Assembly (NCBI RefSeq): GCF_016722765.1
Contig: NZ_JAEQND010000008.1
Coordinates: 248,001-312,000 of the forward strand
DNA: 64,000 nucleotides
Origin: Ramlibacter alkalitolerans
GTDB taxonomy: Bacteria; Pseudomonadota; Gammaproteobacteria; Burkholderiales; Burkholderiaceae_C
Direction: 5' to 3'
In this document: piece after piece, positions 42,372 through 52,068 of the stretch
Layout of the letters: every line of letters starts with the position of its first letter
Numbering within the stretch: position 1 is the stretch's first letter
Position numbers and translations under genes: made by a program
The notes under the pieces: model-generated
Told to the model about the DNA's origin: nothing
The model's database searches: none
The model's input: the letters and a program-made list of their open reading frames with translations, nothing else

Positions 42372-43819
42372 ACCAGCTCCCGAATCGCTGCTAGCACTTC
42401 GGCGCTCTCTGCATCAAGCGCCGCGATCTCGTCGAGGATGTCCTGCGGTGTGCGCAGCACAACCTCCTCGCCGCCGCTCGGGTTGTTAACTGACAGGTCG
42501 AAGGTGGCGATGTCGATACCGGCTACGTCGAGCGACCAGCTCTGTGCCGAGTCGGCGAACGACTTCTGCCGCTCAACGAAGTCGCCCAGATCGTCGTCGC
42601 TGAGCGGGTTGGTCTTGCCCATCTTGCGCCCAGGGTTCAGTTGGTAGAACCAAATCCTGCGCGTGGGCGCTCCTTTCTCGAAGAACAGCACCACGGTCTT
42701 GACACCCGCGCCCTGGAAGGTGCCGCCGGGCATGGCCAGCACCGTGTGCAGGTTGCAGCTTTCCAGCAGCAGCTTCCGGATGCTGGTGCTGGCGTTGTCG
42801 GTGTTGCTCAGGAACGTGTTCTTGATCACGACGGCCGCGCGTCCGCCAGCCTTCAGGGTCTTGATGAAATGCTGCAGGAACAGGAAGGCCGTCTCGCCGG
42901 TCTTGATCGGGAAGTTCTGCTGGACCTCCTTGCGCTCCTTGCCGCCGAAAGGCGGGTTGGCCAGGATCACGTCATACCGGTCGCGGTCCTGGATATCGCT
43001 GATGTTCTCCGCCAGCGTGTTGGCGTGGATGACATTGGGCGCCTCAATACCATGCAAGATCATGTTCATGATCGCGATGACGTAGGCCAGGCTCTTTTTC
43101 TCCCTTCCATAGAAGGTGCGCGTCTGCAGCGTCTTCAGGTCGTCGGCCTTCGTAGCCTTGGGCAGCATGTAGTCGAAGGCCTCGCACAAAAAGCCAGCCG
43201 AGCCGCAGGCGCCGTCGTAGATCCGCTCACCGATCTTCGGGTCCAGCACCTTGATCATGGCGCGGATCAGAGGGCGTGGCGTGTAGTACTCGCCGCCATT
43301 GCGCCCCGCGTTGCCCATGTTCCTGATCTTGGCTTCGTACAGGTGCGACAGCTCGTGCTTTTCAGTTTGCGAGCCGAAGCGCAGTTCATCGATCAAGTCG
43401 ATCACGTCGCGCAGGTTGTACCCGCTCTGGATCTTGTTCTTGATCTCGCCGAAGACCTCACCGATCTTGTATTCAATGGTGTTAGGCCCACTCGCGCGCT
43501 GCTTGAAGCCGGCGAGGTAGGGAAAGAGCTTGCCGTCGACGAACTCACGTAGGTCGTCGCCGGTCATCGCGGTGTTGTGGTCCACGCGGCCGCCGACTGT
43601 CTTCGGTGCCGCCCACCTTGACCAGCGATATGGCTCTCCCAAGATGAAGGTGTAAGCCTTCCCCTCGAGCTCGGCCTCCGCGGCCTTATCCGCCTCAAGC
43701 GCGTCCAGGTACTTGAGGAACAGCAGCCAGGAAGACTGCTCCGTGTAATCCAGTTCGCTGGTGCAACCGGCATCCTTGTGAAGGACGTCGTCAATGTTCT
43801 TGAAGGTTTGCTCAAACAT
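42368..43819 (-). CDS. hsdM: Type I restriction-modification DNA methyltransferase HsdM
   Basis: A 483-residue N6-adenine methyltransferase subunit. The N-terminal HsdM helical domain starts FEQTFKNIDDVLHKDAG. The AdoMet-binding motif is YDGACGSAGFLCEAFDYM after YYTPRPLIRAMI, and the catalytic motif IV is ILANPPFGGKER. The length is typical. The start at MFEQTF was chosen; a same-frame extension upstream is Arg-rich and unlike the family. It is the first gene of the hsdM-hsdS-hsdR operon. Confidence 0.93.
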   Translation of the reverse strand: MFEQTFKNIDDVLHKDAGCTSELDYTEQSSWLLFLKYLDALEADKAAEAELEGKAYTFILGEPYRWSRWAAPKTVGGRVDHNTAMTGDDLREFVDGKLFPYLAGFKQRASGPNTIEYKIGEVFGEIKNKIQSGYNLRDVIDLIDELRFGSQTEKHELSHLYEAKIRNMGNAGRNGGEYYTPRPLIRAMIKVLDPKIGERIYDGACGSAGFLCEAFDYMLPKATKADDLKTLQTRTFYGREKKSLAYVIAIMNMILHGIEAPNVIHANTLAENISDIQDRDRYDVILANPPFGGKERKEVQQNFPIKTGETAFLFLQHFIKTLKAGGRAAVVIKNTFLSNTDNASTSIRKLLLESCNLHTVLAMPGGTFQGAGVKTVVLFFEKGAPTRRIWFYQLNPGRKMGKTNPLSDDDLGDFVERQKSFADSAQSWSLDVAGIDIATFDLSVNNPSGGEEVVLRTPQDILDEIAALDAESAEVLAAIRELV

Positions 43820-44063
43820 GCGGTCGTTCTCGATGCTGCTAAGGACGCAGAATTCCCGTCCCCCCGCAGATTTTTTGCCGCCGACCGGCGCCCTGTCCAG
43901 GTTCCGCGCGGTAGCTTTGCTTCCTATACGGCGGTCGCGGCCGAGGCGCACGCTTGCGGCCATGAGAGAGTCGCGTGAGCACAACACACTCTTCCTTTTG
44001 CGGAAAGTCTCGCGGAAAGAGATGCGGAAACGCTACGTTTCTGGTAGCGGCAAGGCGTGTATT

Positions 44064-44110
44064 GGTGGTAGGCCGTGCTGGACTTGAACCAGCGACCAAG
44101 GGATTATGAG
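44064..44110. repeat. Island attachment-site copy within intact tRNA-Ile2
   Basis: This is the second copy of the 47-bp direct repeat, forming the 3' half of the complete tRNA. The bases flanking the two copies differ, which defines the repeat ends exactly. Confidence 0.85.
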
Positions 44111-44142
44111 TCCCCTGCTCTGACCAACTGAGCTAACGGCCC
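44066..44142 (-). tRNA. tRNA-Ile2 (CAT anticodon)
   Basis: A 77-base tRNA with encoded CCA. The acceptor arms are GGGCCGT/ACGGCCT (first pair G-U), the anticodon loop is CTCATAA and the T-loop GGTTCAAGTCC. The anticodon arm and T arm closely match the lysidine-modified tRNA-Ile2 of other bacteria rather than elongator tRNA-Met, so it should read AUA after TilS modification. It is also the island integration site. Confidence 0.88.
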
Positions 44143-44152
44143 GCCAGAGGGG

Positions 44153-44158
44153 ATTGTA
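44153..44158 (-). promoter_or_regulatory. -10 element of tRNA-Ile2 promoter
   Basis: TACAAT on the minus strand lies ten bases upstream of the tRNA 5' end. The -35 is not obvious. Confidence 0.4.
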
Positions 44159-44201
44159 GGAGTGCGGGGGCCGTCGAGCCCTGGAGCGGCGCGTTGCGCC
44201 G

Positions 44202-44300
44202 TGGATTCCCGCCTTCGCGGGAATGACGAGAGGGGCGGCAATGACGAGATGGGCCGCGGGAATGACGAGAGGGGACGCGCCGGAATGACGGGAGAGGCGC
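44202..44300. repeat. REP-type element with degenerate tandem GGAATGACGAGAGGG units
   Basis: It begins with the palindromic GATTCCCGCCTTCGCGGGAATGAC-like unit (core GATTCCCGC/GCGGGAAT). The right half then recurs as GAATGACGAGAGGGG, CAATGACGAGATGGG, GAATGACGAGAGGGG and GAATGACGGGAGAGG. It lies between tRNA-Ile2 and the hrcA stop, and related palindromes recur at 48.9, 58.1 and 61.6 kb. Confidence 0.7.
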
Positions 44301-44342
44301 GAGGACGACGAGGACGGCGCCGGGGATGCCCGCCTCGCCCGA

Positions 44343-45365
44343 TCAAGACCCCCCACCCCCCTTGCCATGGCTCAACGCATTGCTCACCAGCCGCGAGGTG
44401 ATGTCCACGATCTGGATCATGCGGTCGTAGGCCATCCGCGTGGGCCCGATCACGCCCAGCGTGCCCACCACGTGCCCGTCCACCTCGTACGGCGCGCTGA
44501 CCACCGACAGTTCCTCGAAGGGCACGATGTGGCTCTCCCCGCCGATGAAGATGCGCACGCCGTCGGCCTGGCTGGAGACTTCCAGCAGGCGCATCAGCTG
44601 CGCCTTCTGCTCGAACAGCTCGAAGGCATGCCGGAGGTGGCTCATGTCGCTGGCGAAGTCGGTCACGGCCAGCAAGTTGCGCTCGCCGGAGATCACGACT
44701 TCCTCCTGGTCCTGCTTCATCGCCTCGGAGCTCGCTTCCACGGCCGTCTGCATCAGCGTGACGATCTCGCCGCGCAACTGCTCGACCTCGCCCTTGAGCC
44801 GCTCGCGCACTTCCTCGATGCTCATGCCGGCGTAGTTGCCATTGAGGAAGTTGGCTGCCTCCTGCAGCTGCGACTGGCTGTAGTCCACCGTGGTGTGCAC
44901 CACCCGGTTCTGCACGTCGCCCTCGGGCGAGACGATGATCACCAGGAAGCGTCGTTCGGACAGCCGCAGGAATTCGATGTGGCGGAACACCGAAGTGCGC
45001 CGCGGCGCCACCACCACGCCCACGAACTGCGACAGGTTGGACAGCAACTGCGCCGCATGGGCGATCACCTTCTGCGGCTGGTCCGGCGGCAGCGAGGGCG
45101 CGGCGAAGAGCTCGTCACGGCGTGCCGTGAGCATGGTGTCGACGAACAGGCGGTAGCCGCGCGCCGTGGGCACGCGCCCGGCGGAGGTGTGCGGGCTGGC
45201 GACCAACCCCAGTTCCTCCAGGTCGGACATGACGTTGCGGATGGTCGCCGGCGACAGCTCCAGCCCGGAAGCCCGCGACAGCGTGCGCGAGCCGACGGGC
45301 TGGCCTTCGGCGATGTAGCGCTCGATCAGCGTTTTCAGCAGCAGCTTGGCGCGGTCATCGAGCAT
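44343..45365 (-). CDS. hrcA: Heat-inducible transcriptional repressor HrcA
   Basis: A 340-residue repressor of the CIRCE regulon (groE/dnaK). The N-terminal winged helix reads [21 protein letters not shown] then [21 protein letters not shown] and [15 protein letters not shown]. The C-terminal GAF-like part includes [17 protein letters not shown] and [15 protein letters not shown]. It is divergent from nadK with 51 bases between starts, a common beta-proteobacterial arrangement. No CIRCE element was seen in that gap. Confidence 0.95.
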   Translation of the reverse strand: MLDDRAKLLLKTLIERYIAEGQPVGSRTLSRASGLELSPATIRNVMSDLEELGLVASPHTSAGRVPTARGYRLFVDTMLTARRDELFAAPSLPPDQPQKVIAHAAQLLSNLSQFVGVVVAPRRTSVFRHIEFLRLSERRFLVIIVSPEGDVQNRVVHTTVDYSQSQLQEAANFLNGNYAGMSIEEVRERLKGEVEQLRGEIVTLMQTAVEASSEAMKQDQEEVVISGERNLLAVTDFASDMSHLRHAFELFEQKAQLMRLLEVSSQADGVRIFIGGESHIVPFEELSVVSAPYEVDGHVVGTLGVIGPTRMAYDRMIQIVDITSRLVSNALSHGKGGGGS

Positions 45366-45416
45366 TGGTGGGAGAGGGTAAGGCTTGCCCGGCAATTTTA
45401 GTGATGTAATTTGCCG

Positions 45417-46310
45417 ATGAAATCCATCTTCCGGCAGGTCGCCCTGATCGGCAAGTACCACGCCGCCGTGGCGCCGGCACTTGCCGCATCGATGCGCACC
45501 GCGCTGGAAGAGATTGCGGAATTCTTGACGTCCCAGGGCTGCCACGTGGTGGTGGAACGCGACACCGCCGCCGTGGCGCAGATCGAGGGCTACCCCACGG
45601 CCGATGTGCCCGGCATCGGCACCCAATGCGACCTGGGCGTGGTGGTGGGCGGCGACGGCACCATGCTGGGCATCGGCCGCCAGCTCGCCCGCCACGGCAC
45701 GCCCCTGGTCGGCATCAACCAGGGCCGGGTGGGCTTCATCACCGACATCCCGCTGGACCAGTACCGCACCGTGCTGCCGCCCATGCTGGCCGGCGAGTAC
45801 GACGAGGACCACCGCACGATGATGCACGCGATGGTGCTGCGCGACGGGCACGCCGTGTTCGACGCCCTGGCCCTGAACGACGTGGTCGTCAACCGCGGCG
45901 CCACCTCGGGCATGGTGGAACTGCGCATCGAGGTGGACGGCCATTTCGTCTCGCGCCAGCGCGCCGACGGCCTGATCGTGGCCACGCCGACCGGCTCCAC
46001 GGCCTATGCCCTGTCGGCCGGCGGGCCGCTGTTGCATCCGTCCAACCCCGGCTGGCTGCTGGTGCCGATCGCGCCGCACACGCTGTCGAACCGCCCGATC
46101 GTGCTGCCGGATTCGGCCGAGATCGCGATCGAGTTGGTCGCCGGCCGCGACGCCAGCGCCAATTTCGACATGCAGTCGCTGGCCTCGCTGTTGCACGGAG
46201 ACCGCATCACGGTGCGCCGCTCGCAGCACCGGGTACGATTCCTCCACCCGCGGGGGTGGAGCTACTTCGACACCTTGCGCAAGAAAATGCACTGGAATGA
46301 CGGGGCCTGA
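45417..46310 (+). CDS. nadK: NAD kinase
   Basis: A 297-residue ATP-dependent kinase making NADP from NAD. The GGDGT motif is in [17 protein letters not shown] near residue 77. [10 protein letters not shown] and the [20 protein letters not shown] loop near residue 185 are diagnostic. ATG 45417 was chosen over an upstream TTG. recN starts 18 bases downstream in the same direction. Confidence 0.95.
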   Translation: MKSIFRQVALIGKYHAAVAPALAASMRTALEEIAEFLTSQGCHVVVERDTAAVAQIEGYPTADVPGIGTQCDLGVVVGGDGTMLGIGRQLARHGTPLVGINQGRVGFITDIPLDQYRTVLPPMLAGEYDEDHRTMMHAMVLRDGHAVFDALALNDVVVNRGATSGMVELRIEVDGHFVSRQRADGLIVATPTGSTAYALSAGGPLLHPSNPGWLLVPIAPHTLSNRPIVLPDSAEIAIELVAGRDASANFDMQSLASLLHGDRITVRRSQHRVRFLHPRGWSYFDTLRKKMHWNDGA

Positions 46311-46328
46311 GCGCCCACACTGCGGACC

Positions 46329-47993
46329 ATGAGCCTCAAACGCATCGCCCTGCGCGACTTCGTGATCGTCCGCGAGCTGGAACTCGATCTGGCGGACGGC
46401 TTTTCCGTGCTCACCGGCGAAACCGGCGCGGGCAAGTCGATCCTGGTCGATGCGCTGCAGCTCGCGCTCGGCGCCCGGGCGGAGGCGGCCGTCGTGCGCG
46501 AAGGCGCCCCCCGTGCCGAGATCAGCGCCGAATTCGACCTGCCCGCATCGCTGCTGCCCTGGCTGCAGGAGGCCGGCTTCGACGCCGGCGAGGCGCTTTT
46601 GCTGCGCCGCACCGTCGACAACCAGGGCAAGAGCCGCGCCTGGATCAACGGCAGCGCGGCCACGGCCACGCAGCTGCGCGAAGTCGGCGACCACCTGGTC
46701 GACATCCACGGCCAGCATGCCTGGCAAAGCCTCACCCGGCCGGCTTCGGTGCGCGGCCTGCTCGATGGCTATGCGGGCGTCAACACCGACAAGCTCCAGC
46801 AGCTCTGGGCCCACTGGCGCGCCGCCCAGAAGACGCTCGCGGACGCCCGCGCCGCGCAGGATTCGCTGCAGCGCGAACGCGAGCGCCTGGCCTGGCAGAT
46901 CGGCGAGGTCGACAAGCTCGCGCCGGGCGCGGACGAGTGGGAGGAATTGAACGCCAGCCACACCCGGCTGTCCCACGCGCAGGCGCTGCTCGATGCGGCG
47001 CAGGCCGCGCAGGAACTGCTCGATGGCGACGAAGGCGGCGCCCGCGCGCCGCTGGCGCAGGCGGTGGATGCCCTGCGCGCGCAGGAACACCTGGAGCCGC
47101 AGTTCCGCGACGTCGCGGAGGTGCTGGGCTCCAGCCTGGCGCAGCTCGAAGACGCCGCGCACTCGCTGCAGGCTTACCTGCGCAAGACCGACCTCGATCC
47201 GCAACGCCTGGCGGAACTCGACGAGCGCATGGCGTCATGGGTGTCGCTGGCGCGGCGCTACAAGCGCACGCCGGCGGAGCTGCCGGCACTGCTCGCATCC
47301 TGGAAGGACGAACTGGCGAAGCTCGACGCCGCCGCGGACCTGGCGGCGCTCGAGGCGGCGGAAAAGCGCGCGCTGGAGGCCTTCCAGTCCGAGGCCCGGG
47401 GCCTGTCGAAAGCGCGTGCCAAGGCCGCGCCGCAACTGGCCAAGGCGGTCACGCTGGCGATGCAGGGCCTGGGCATGCAGGGCGGCCGCTTCGAAGTGGC
47501 GCTGGAAAAGGCCGAGGCGCCGACGGCGCATGGCCTGGAAGAAGTGAGCTTCCAGGTCGCCGGCCACGCCGGCAGCACGCCGCGGCCGGTGGGCAAGGTC
47601 GCCTCGGGCGGCGAGCTGTCGCGCATCGCACTGGCGATCGCCGTGACGACCAGCCGGCTGGGCGAGGCGCAGACGCTGATCTTCGACGAGGTCGATTCGG
47701 GCGTCGGCGGCGCGGTGGCGGAAACCGTGGGGCGGCTGATGAAGCAGCTCGGACGCGACCGCCAGGTGCTCGCCGTCACGCACCTGCCGCAGGTGGCGGC
47801 ATGCGCGGACCACCACCTGGTGGTTGCCAAGCAGGCGCAGGGCCGGTCGGTGGAAAGCAGCGTCGCTGGCGTCGAAGGCGAGAAGCGCGTCGCCGAGATC
47901 GCCCGCATGCTGGGTGGCGAGCGCCTCTCGGGCACCACGCTGGCCCACGCCAAGGAAATGCTCGGCGACGCCGCAGCCGCCCGCGAAAGCTGA
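46329..47993 (+). CDS. recN: DNA repair protein RecN
   Basis: A 554-residue SMC-like ATPase acting early in double-strand break repair. It begins [21 protein letters not shown], with Walker [17 protein letters not shown] near residue 31. The central coiled coil is rich in Glu/Arg/Ala. The signature is [16 protein letters not shown] near residue 425 and Walker [13 protein letters not shown] follows. The length is standard. rapZ follows after three bases. Confidence 0.95.
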   Translation: MSLKRIALRDFVIVRELELDLADGFSVLTGETGAGKSILVDALQLALGARAEAAVVREGAPRAEISAEFDLPASLLPWLQEAGFDAGEALLLRRTVDNQGKSRAWINGSAATATQLREVGDHLVDIHGQHAWQSLTRPASVRGLLDGYAGVNTDKLQQLWAHWRAAQKTLADARAAQDSLQRERERLAWQIGEVDKLAPGADEWEELNASHTRLSHAQALLDAAQAAQELLDGDEGGARAPLAQAVDALRAQEHLEPQFRDVAEVLGSSLAQLEDAAHSLQAYLRKTDLDPQRLAELDERMASWVSLARRYKRTPAELPALLASWKDELAKLDAAADLAALEAAEKRALEAFQSEARGLSKARAKAAPQLAKAVTLAMQGLGMQGGRFEVALEKAEAPTAHGLEEVSFQVAGHAGSTPRPVGKVASGGELSRIALAIAVTTSRLGEAQTLIFDEVDSGVGGAVAETVGRLMKQLGRDRQVLAVTHLPQVAACADHHLVVAKQAQGRSVESSVAGVEGEKRVAEIARMLGGERLSGTTLAHAKEMLGDAAAARES

Positions 47994-47996
47994 GGC

Positions 47997-48890
47997 ATGG
48001 CCCTGGAGCTCGTCCTCATCACAGGCATGTCGGGCTCCGGCAAGTCGGTGGCGCTGCGCGCGCTCGAGGACGCCGGCTACTTCTGCGTCGACAACCTGCC
48101 GCCGGAACTGCTGCTGGATTTCACCGAGCTGGAGGTGCGCAACGGCCGCCGCCGCGTGGCGATCGCGATGGACGTGCGCACGGCCAGTTCGCTGCCGCTG
48201 GTGCCCGGCCACCTGCGCGAGCTGGTGCACCGCGGCATCGCGGTGCGGCCGCTGTTCCTGGACGCCAGCACGGATACGCTGGTACGCCGCTTCTCCGAGA
48301 CGCGCCGCCGCCACCCGCTGTCGAAGACCGCCGTGGAGACCGATGGCGACCAGCACCGCGCCGTGGTGGAAGCGATCGAGCTGGAGCGCGAACTGCTGGC
48401 GGACCTGCGCGAGCGCGCGCACGTGATCGACACCAGCGTGCTGCGCGCCTCGCAGCTGCAGGAGTACGTGAAGTCGCTGCTCTCGGCGCCGCTCGCGCAG
48501 CTCACGCTGGTGTTCGAATCGTTTTCCTACAAGCGCGGCATCCCGCTCGACGCCGACTACATCTTCGACGTGCGCATGCTGCCGAACCCGTATTACGAAC
48601 CGGAGCTGCGCGAACTGACCGGCATGGACGCGCCCGTCATCGAGTACCTGGAGAAGATCCAGGAAGTGCAGGACATGTTCGCCGACATCGCCGGCTTCCT
48701 GGACAACTGGATGCAGCCGCTGGCGCGCAACCACCGCAGCTACGTCACGGTGGGCATCGGCTGCACGGGCGGCCAGCACCGCTCGGTGTACCTGGTGGAG
48801 CGGCTGTGCGCGGAATTCGCGGATCGGTGGACGACGCTGAAACGGCATCGCGAGATGGGGAGCCGGCGGGCGTCGGATGCGCAGGCCTGA
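47997..48890 (+). CDS. rapZ: RNase adapter / nucleotide-binding protein RapZ
   Basis: A 297-residue protein with an N-terminal P-loop ([20 protein letters not shown]) and a C-terminal domain with [10 protein letters not shown] and [16 protein letters not shown]. In enterobacteria RapZ guides RNase E to the GlmZ small RNA, controlling glucosamine-6-phosphate synthase; in other bacteria its RNA targets are less defined. Here it directly follows recN rather than hprK or ptsN. Confidence 0.93.
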   Translation: MALELVLITGMSGSGKSVALRALEDAGYFCVDNLPPELLLDFTELEVRNGRRRVAIAMDVRTASSLPLVPGHLRELVHRGIAVRPLFLDASTDTLVRRFSETRRRHPLSKTAVETDGDQHRAVVEAIELERELLADLRERAHVIDTSVLRASQLQEYVKSLLSAPLAQLTLVFESFSYKRGIPLDADYIFDVRMLPNPYYEPELRELTGMDAPVIEYLEKIQEVQDMFADIAGFLDNWMQPLARNHRSYVTVGIGCTGGQHRSVYLVERLCAEFADRWTTLKRHREMGSRRASDAQA

Positions 48891-48919
48891 ACGCCGTTCC
48901 GCGAAGGCCGACCCAAGAC

Positions 48920-49015
48920 GTCATTCCCGCGAAGGCGGGAATCCAGGGCATTGAAGACTCGCCGCGCGCGGCGAGCATCGGGAGCCCGGGATTCCCGCCT
49001 TCGCGGGAATGACGG
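48920..49015. repeat. Paired REP elements (BIME-like)
   Basis: GTCATTCCCGCGAAGGCGGG and its mirror GATTCCCGCCTTCGCGGGAA face each other across about 45 bases. They fill the gap between the convergent rapZ and mutY genes and could fold into a long hairpin that stops transcription from both sides. Confidence 0.8.
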
Positions 49016-49019
49016 GGCG

Positions 49020-50060
49020 TCAGGCGTTCTCCAGGAACCTGCGCACCGGCGCCGGCAACCCCAGCCCCGGCCACTCGCGCGCACCGAACCACGCACCCTC
49101 CCCCGTCTTCCACTCCGCGGGCAGCACCGCCTGCACCGGATGCAGGTGCAGGTCCTTGTGCGTGAGCACGTGCACGAAGGGCTGCACCTCGCGCAACTTG
49201 CCACGCGACGCGACCGGCAGCACCTCTTCCAGCGCATCGCGGCTGGCGAACACGGGCAGGCAGTACAGCCCGGCCCACACACCCGGCGTCGGGCGCTTCT
49301 GCAACCACACCGAGCCATCCCCCGCCTGCGCATGCAGCAACCACAGCGACTCGGCGCTGCGTCGGAGCTTGCGCGTCTTCACCGGATACGCCTGGGGCTG
49401 GCCCTCGTGCGAGGCGAAGCATTGCGGCTGCACGGGGCACAGCAGGCAAGCCGGATTGCGCGGCAGGCACAGCGTGGCGCCGAGGTCCATCAGGCCCTGC
49501 GTGTACCGGGGCATGTTCTCGTTCAATTCGCGCGCCGGCAGCAGGGCACGCGCGTGGTCCCACAAGGCGCGCTCGTTGCCGGCGACGCTCAGGTCCGCGC
49601 CGAAACCGAGCACGCGCGTGAGCACGCGCTTGACGTTGCCGTCCAGGATCGCCGCCCGTTCGCCGAAGCAGAATGAGGAGATCGCCGCGGCCGTCGAAGG
49701 GCCGATGCCGGGCAGCGACTGCAGCTCCAGCGCGGTGCGCGGAAACGCGCCGCCATGCCTGTCCATCACCTCCTGCGCGCAGCGATGCAGGTTGCGCGCA
49801 CGGCTGTAGTAGCCCAGGCCGCTCCAGAGCGCCAGCACGTCGTCGAGCGGCGCCGCAGCCAGCGCGGCGACATCAGGGAAGCGGGCGAGGAAGCGTTCGT
49901 AGTAGCCCAGGACGGCGGCCACCTGCGTCTGCTGCAGCATGATCTCCGACAGCCACACGCGGTAGGGATCGCGCGTGTTCTGCCAGGGCAGTTCATTGCG
50001 CCCGTGCGTGCGCTGCCAGCGCACCACGCGGCCGGCGAAACCGGCCGGAAGCTGCGTCAT
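49020..50060 (-). CDS. mutY: A/G-specific adenine glycosylase MutY
   Basis: A 346-residue base-excision repair enzyme removing adenine opposite 8-oxoguanine. The catalytic Glu is in VWLSEIMLQQTQV near residue 39. The helix-hairpin-helix is LQSLPGIGPSTAAAISSF and the Fe-S ligands are spaced C-x6-C-x2-C-x5-C (CLPRNPACLLCPVQPQC). A C-terminal NUDIX-like MutT domain follows. Its start overlaps the GTPase gene's stop by four bases. Confidence 0.95.
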   Translation of the reverse strand: MTQLPAGFAGRVVRWQRTHGRNELPWQNTRDPYRVWLSEIMLQQTQVAAVLGYYERFLARFPDVAALAAAPLDDVLALWSGLGYYSRARNLHRCAQEVMDRHGGAFPRTALELQSLPGIGPSTAAAISSFCFGERAAILDGNVKRVLTRVLGFGADLSVAGNERALWDHARALLPARELNENMPRYTQGLMDLGATLCLPRNPACLLCPVQPQCFASHEGQPQAYPVKTRKLRRSAESLWLLHAQAGDGSVWLQKRPTPGVWAGLYCLPVFASRDALEEVLPVASRGKLREVQPFVHVLTHKDLHLHPVQAVLPAEWKTGEGAWFGAREWPGLGLPAPVRRFLENA

Positions 50061-52018
50061 GCGGTCTTGAGGGCGAGCTGCGCCGCTTCCGCATGCCCCA
50101 GGGGCGTGTGCGAGAGGTGCGAGGTCAGTTCGGCCAGCTTCAGATCGAGCTGGTCCAGGGCGATTTCCTGGGCCTCGATTTCGGCGATGCGGTCGTCCAG
50201 GCCGCTGGCCGCCTGCTGGATGCGCTCGATGGCTTCGAGCCGGCGGCCGAAGTTGCGGCGGCGCTCGCGCAGCTGCGCATCGAGCTGCGCGGCCGCCGAC
50301 TTGTTCCACAGCTCCACCTCGCCCAGCGCCGATTCGTAGATCACGCGCAGCCGCGTGGCGAGCGCCCGCACCAGGCGGTCGGCGAATTCAGGTTGCGCCA
50401 GCCGCAGCGCGTTGCTCACGCCCAGGTACTGGTTGTGGCTGCGCTCGACGAGGTCGAGGTCGCGTTCGTAGCGGGCGAGGTCCGGCTCGCGCGGCGCCTG
50501 CAGCGAGAAGCCGTATTCGGCATTGAGCTGGCGGAAGGTGCCCGTGAGCATGGTCTGGATCTCGTCGCTCACCTTGCCGGCCTTGCGCAGGCCGTCGCGC
50601 AGCCGGTCGAAGGTCTTCGCGTAGGCCTTGCGCACGCCCAGCTTCAGGCCCGGCTGCCGCAGGGCGTCCGTGAGCTCGGTCATTTCGGTCTTCAGCGCCG
50701 CCGTGCCCAGCAGGTTGAACACGTCGCGCAGCAGCTTCAGGTGCACCGAGCGCACGGCATGGATCTTGGCGCCGCTGGCGTCGAAGTCGGCCTGCTCCTG
50801 CTCGATGCGCGCGCGCATGTGCTTGATGACCGACATGTTCTTGCCGCGCAGCCCCTTGAGTTCCACCATCTGCTCGGCGAGGTCGCGCCGGCGGATCGCC
50901 AGCACGCGCGTGGCCTCGCCGCGCAATTCACCGATGTTGGCGGAAACCGAGGACCGCAGGATCTTCTGCCGCTGCCCCAGCACGCCATGCGCCAGCGCCT
51001 GCTCCAGCACCGGCAGGCGGCTGGCCTTGAGCAGTTCGGCGTCGTCGTTGACCTTGGCGACCAGGCCCTTCTGCCCCGACACCGGGATCACCTGGTGCCG
51101 CTGCAGCCCGAGCACTTCGGCGGTGGTGGCGCGCTGGCGGTCGATCTGCGCCTGCACCTGCGTGGGGGTGCTCAGCGCATCCCACATCGTGTCGATCTTG
51201 TTCAGGACGACGAGGCGCGAATCGGCGTCGTTGTCCTCGGAGATCAGGTGCTCGCGCCAGATCTGCAGGTCCGACTTGGTGACGCCGGTATCGGCCGCCA
51301 GGATGAACACCACGGCGTGCGCCTGCGGAATCAGGTTGACGGTGAGTTCCGGTTCGGCGCCGATGGCGTTCAGGCCGGGCGTATCGAGGATCACCAGCCC
51401 CTGCTTGAGAAGCGGGTGCGCGATGTTGATCAGCGCGTGGCGCCACTTGGGGATCTCGATCAGGCCGTCGGATCCCATCATCGGGTTGTCCTCGGGCGTG
51501 TCGTCGTGCCAGAAACCGAGTGCGCGGGCCTCGTCGACGGTGGCGCGGCGCACTTCCGAAACCTTCTCGATCGCCTGCGCGAGCTGCTGCGGATCGTTGA
51601 CGTCGAGGTCCACGCGGTGCCACTTCTCGGGCACCATGCGCCATTCCATCAGCGGCTGCGTGTGCAGGCGCGTCTCGATCGGCAGCAGCCGCAGGCAGGG
51701 CGGCACCTCGGCGTCGTAGCCCAGCTCCGTGGGGCACATGGTGGTGCGCCCGGCGGCAGCCGGCATGATGCGGCGCTTGTAGCCGGCGAAGAAGATCGCG
51801 TTGATCAGCTCCGACTTGCCGCGCGAGAACTCCGCGACGAAGGCCACCATGACCTTGTCGGTGCGCATCTGGGCTTCGAGGCGGCGCAGGCGCTCCTCGA
51901 CCGCGCTATCGAGCAGGTCGTGGTCCTTCAGCCATTCGGAGATCAGCTTCAGGCGCTGCGCGAATTCGCGCCGCCATGCGCCGTGCTGGTCAAACTGTTC
52001 GTTGAAGGATAGTGCCAC
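50057..52018 (-). CDS. Dynamin-like large GTPase
   Basis: A 653-residue protein with a dynamin-family GTPase domain: P-loop AEFSRGKSELINAIF near residue 62, G2-like threonines in GRTTMCPTE, G3 LDTPGLNAIG and G4 VVLNKIDTM. Long helical and coiled-coil stalk segments follow (for example MVELKGLRGKNMSVIKHM). The first glycine of the usual GxxxxGKS loop is replaced by Ala. Bacterial dynamin-like proteins remodel or protect membranes; the role here is unknown. A GTG start (52018) was chosen. It is coupled to mutY. Confidence 0.85.
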   Translation of the reverse strand: MALSFNEQFDQHGAWRREFAQRLKLISEWLKDHDLLDSAVEERLRRLEAQMRTDKVMVAFVAEFSRGKSELINAIFFAGYKRRIMPAAAGRTTMCPTELGYDAEVPPCLRLLPIETRLHTQPLMEWRMVPEKWHRVDLDVNDPQQLAQAIEKVSEVRRATVDEARALGFWHDDTPEDNPMMGSDGLIEIPKWRHALINIAHPLLKQGLVILDTPGLNAIGAEPELTVNLIPQAHAVVFILAADTGVTKSDLQIWREHLISEDNDADSRLVVLNKIDTMWDALSTPTQVQAQIDRQRATTAEVLGLQRHQVIPVSGQKGLVAKVNDDAELLKASRLPVLEQALAHGVLGQRQKILRSSVSANIGELRGEATRVLAIRRRDLAEQMVELKGLRGKNMSVIKHMRARIEQEQADFDASGAKIHAVRSVHLKLLRDVFNLLGTAALKTEMTELTDALRQPGLKLGVRKAYAKTFDRLRDGLRKAGKVSDEIQTMLTGTFRQLNAEYGFSLQAPREPDLARYERDLDLVERSHNQYLGVSNALRLAQPEFADRLVRALATRLRVIYESALGEVELWNKSAAAQLDAQLRERRRNFGRRLEAIERIQQAASGLDDRIAEIEAQEIALDQLDLKLAELTSHLSHTPLGHAEAAQLALKTA

Positions 52019-52068
52019 TGAGAGAGTCCCGCCCAAATTGACTATAGCATCGGCGATTGACGCCCCCT

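Larger units (their letters stand above)
37561..44110. mobile_element. 6.5-kb genomic island in tRNA-Ile2, integrase lost
   Basis: Bounded by a 47-bp perfect direct repeat of the tRNA 3' half (37561-37607 and 44064-44110). It contains minus-strand genes only: hsdM, hsdS, a broken hsdR, a 56-residue ORF and a dGTPase-like gene. Less GC-biased codons and long AT-richer gaps set it apart from the flanks. No integrase, transposase or excisionase frame was seen, so it is probably no longer self-mobile. Confidence 0.8.
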
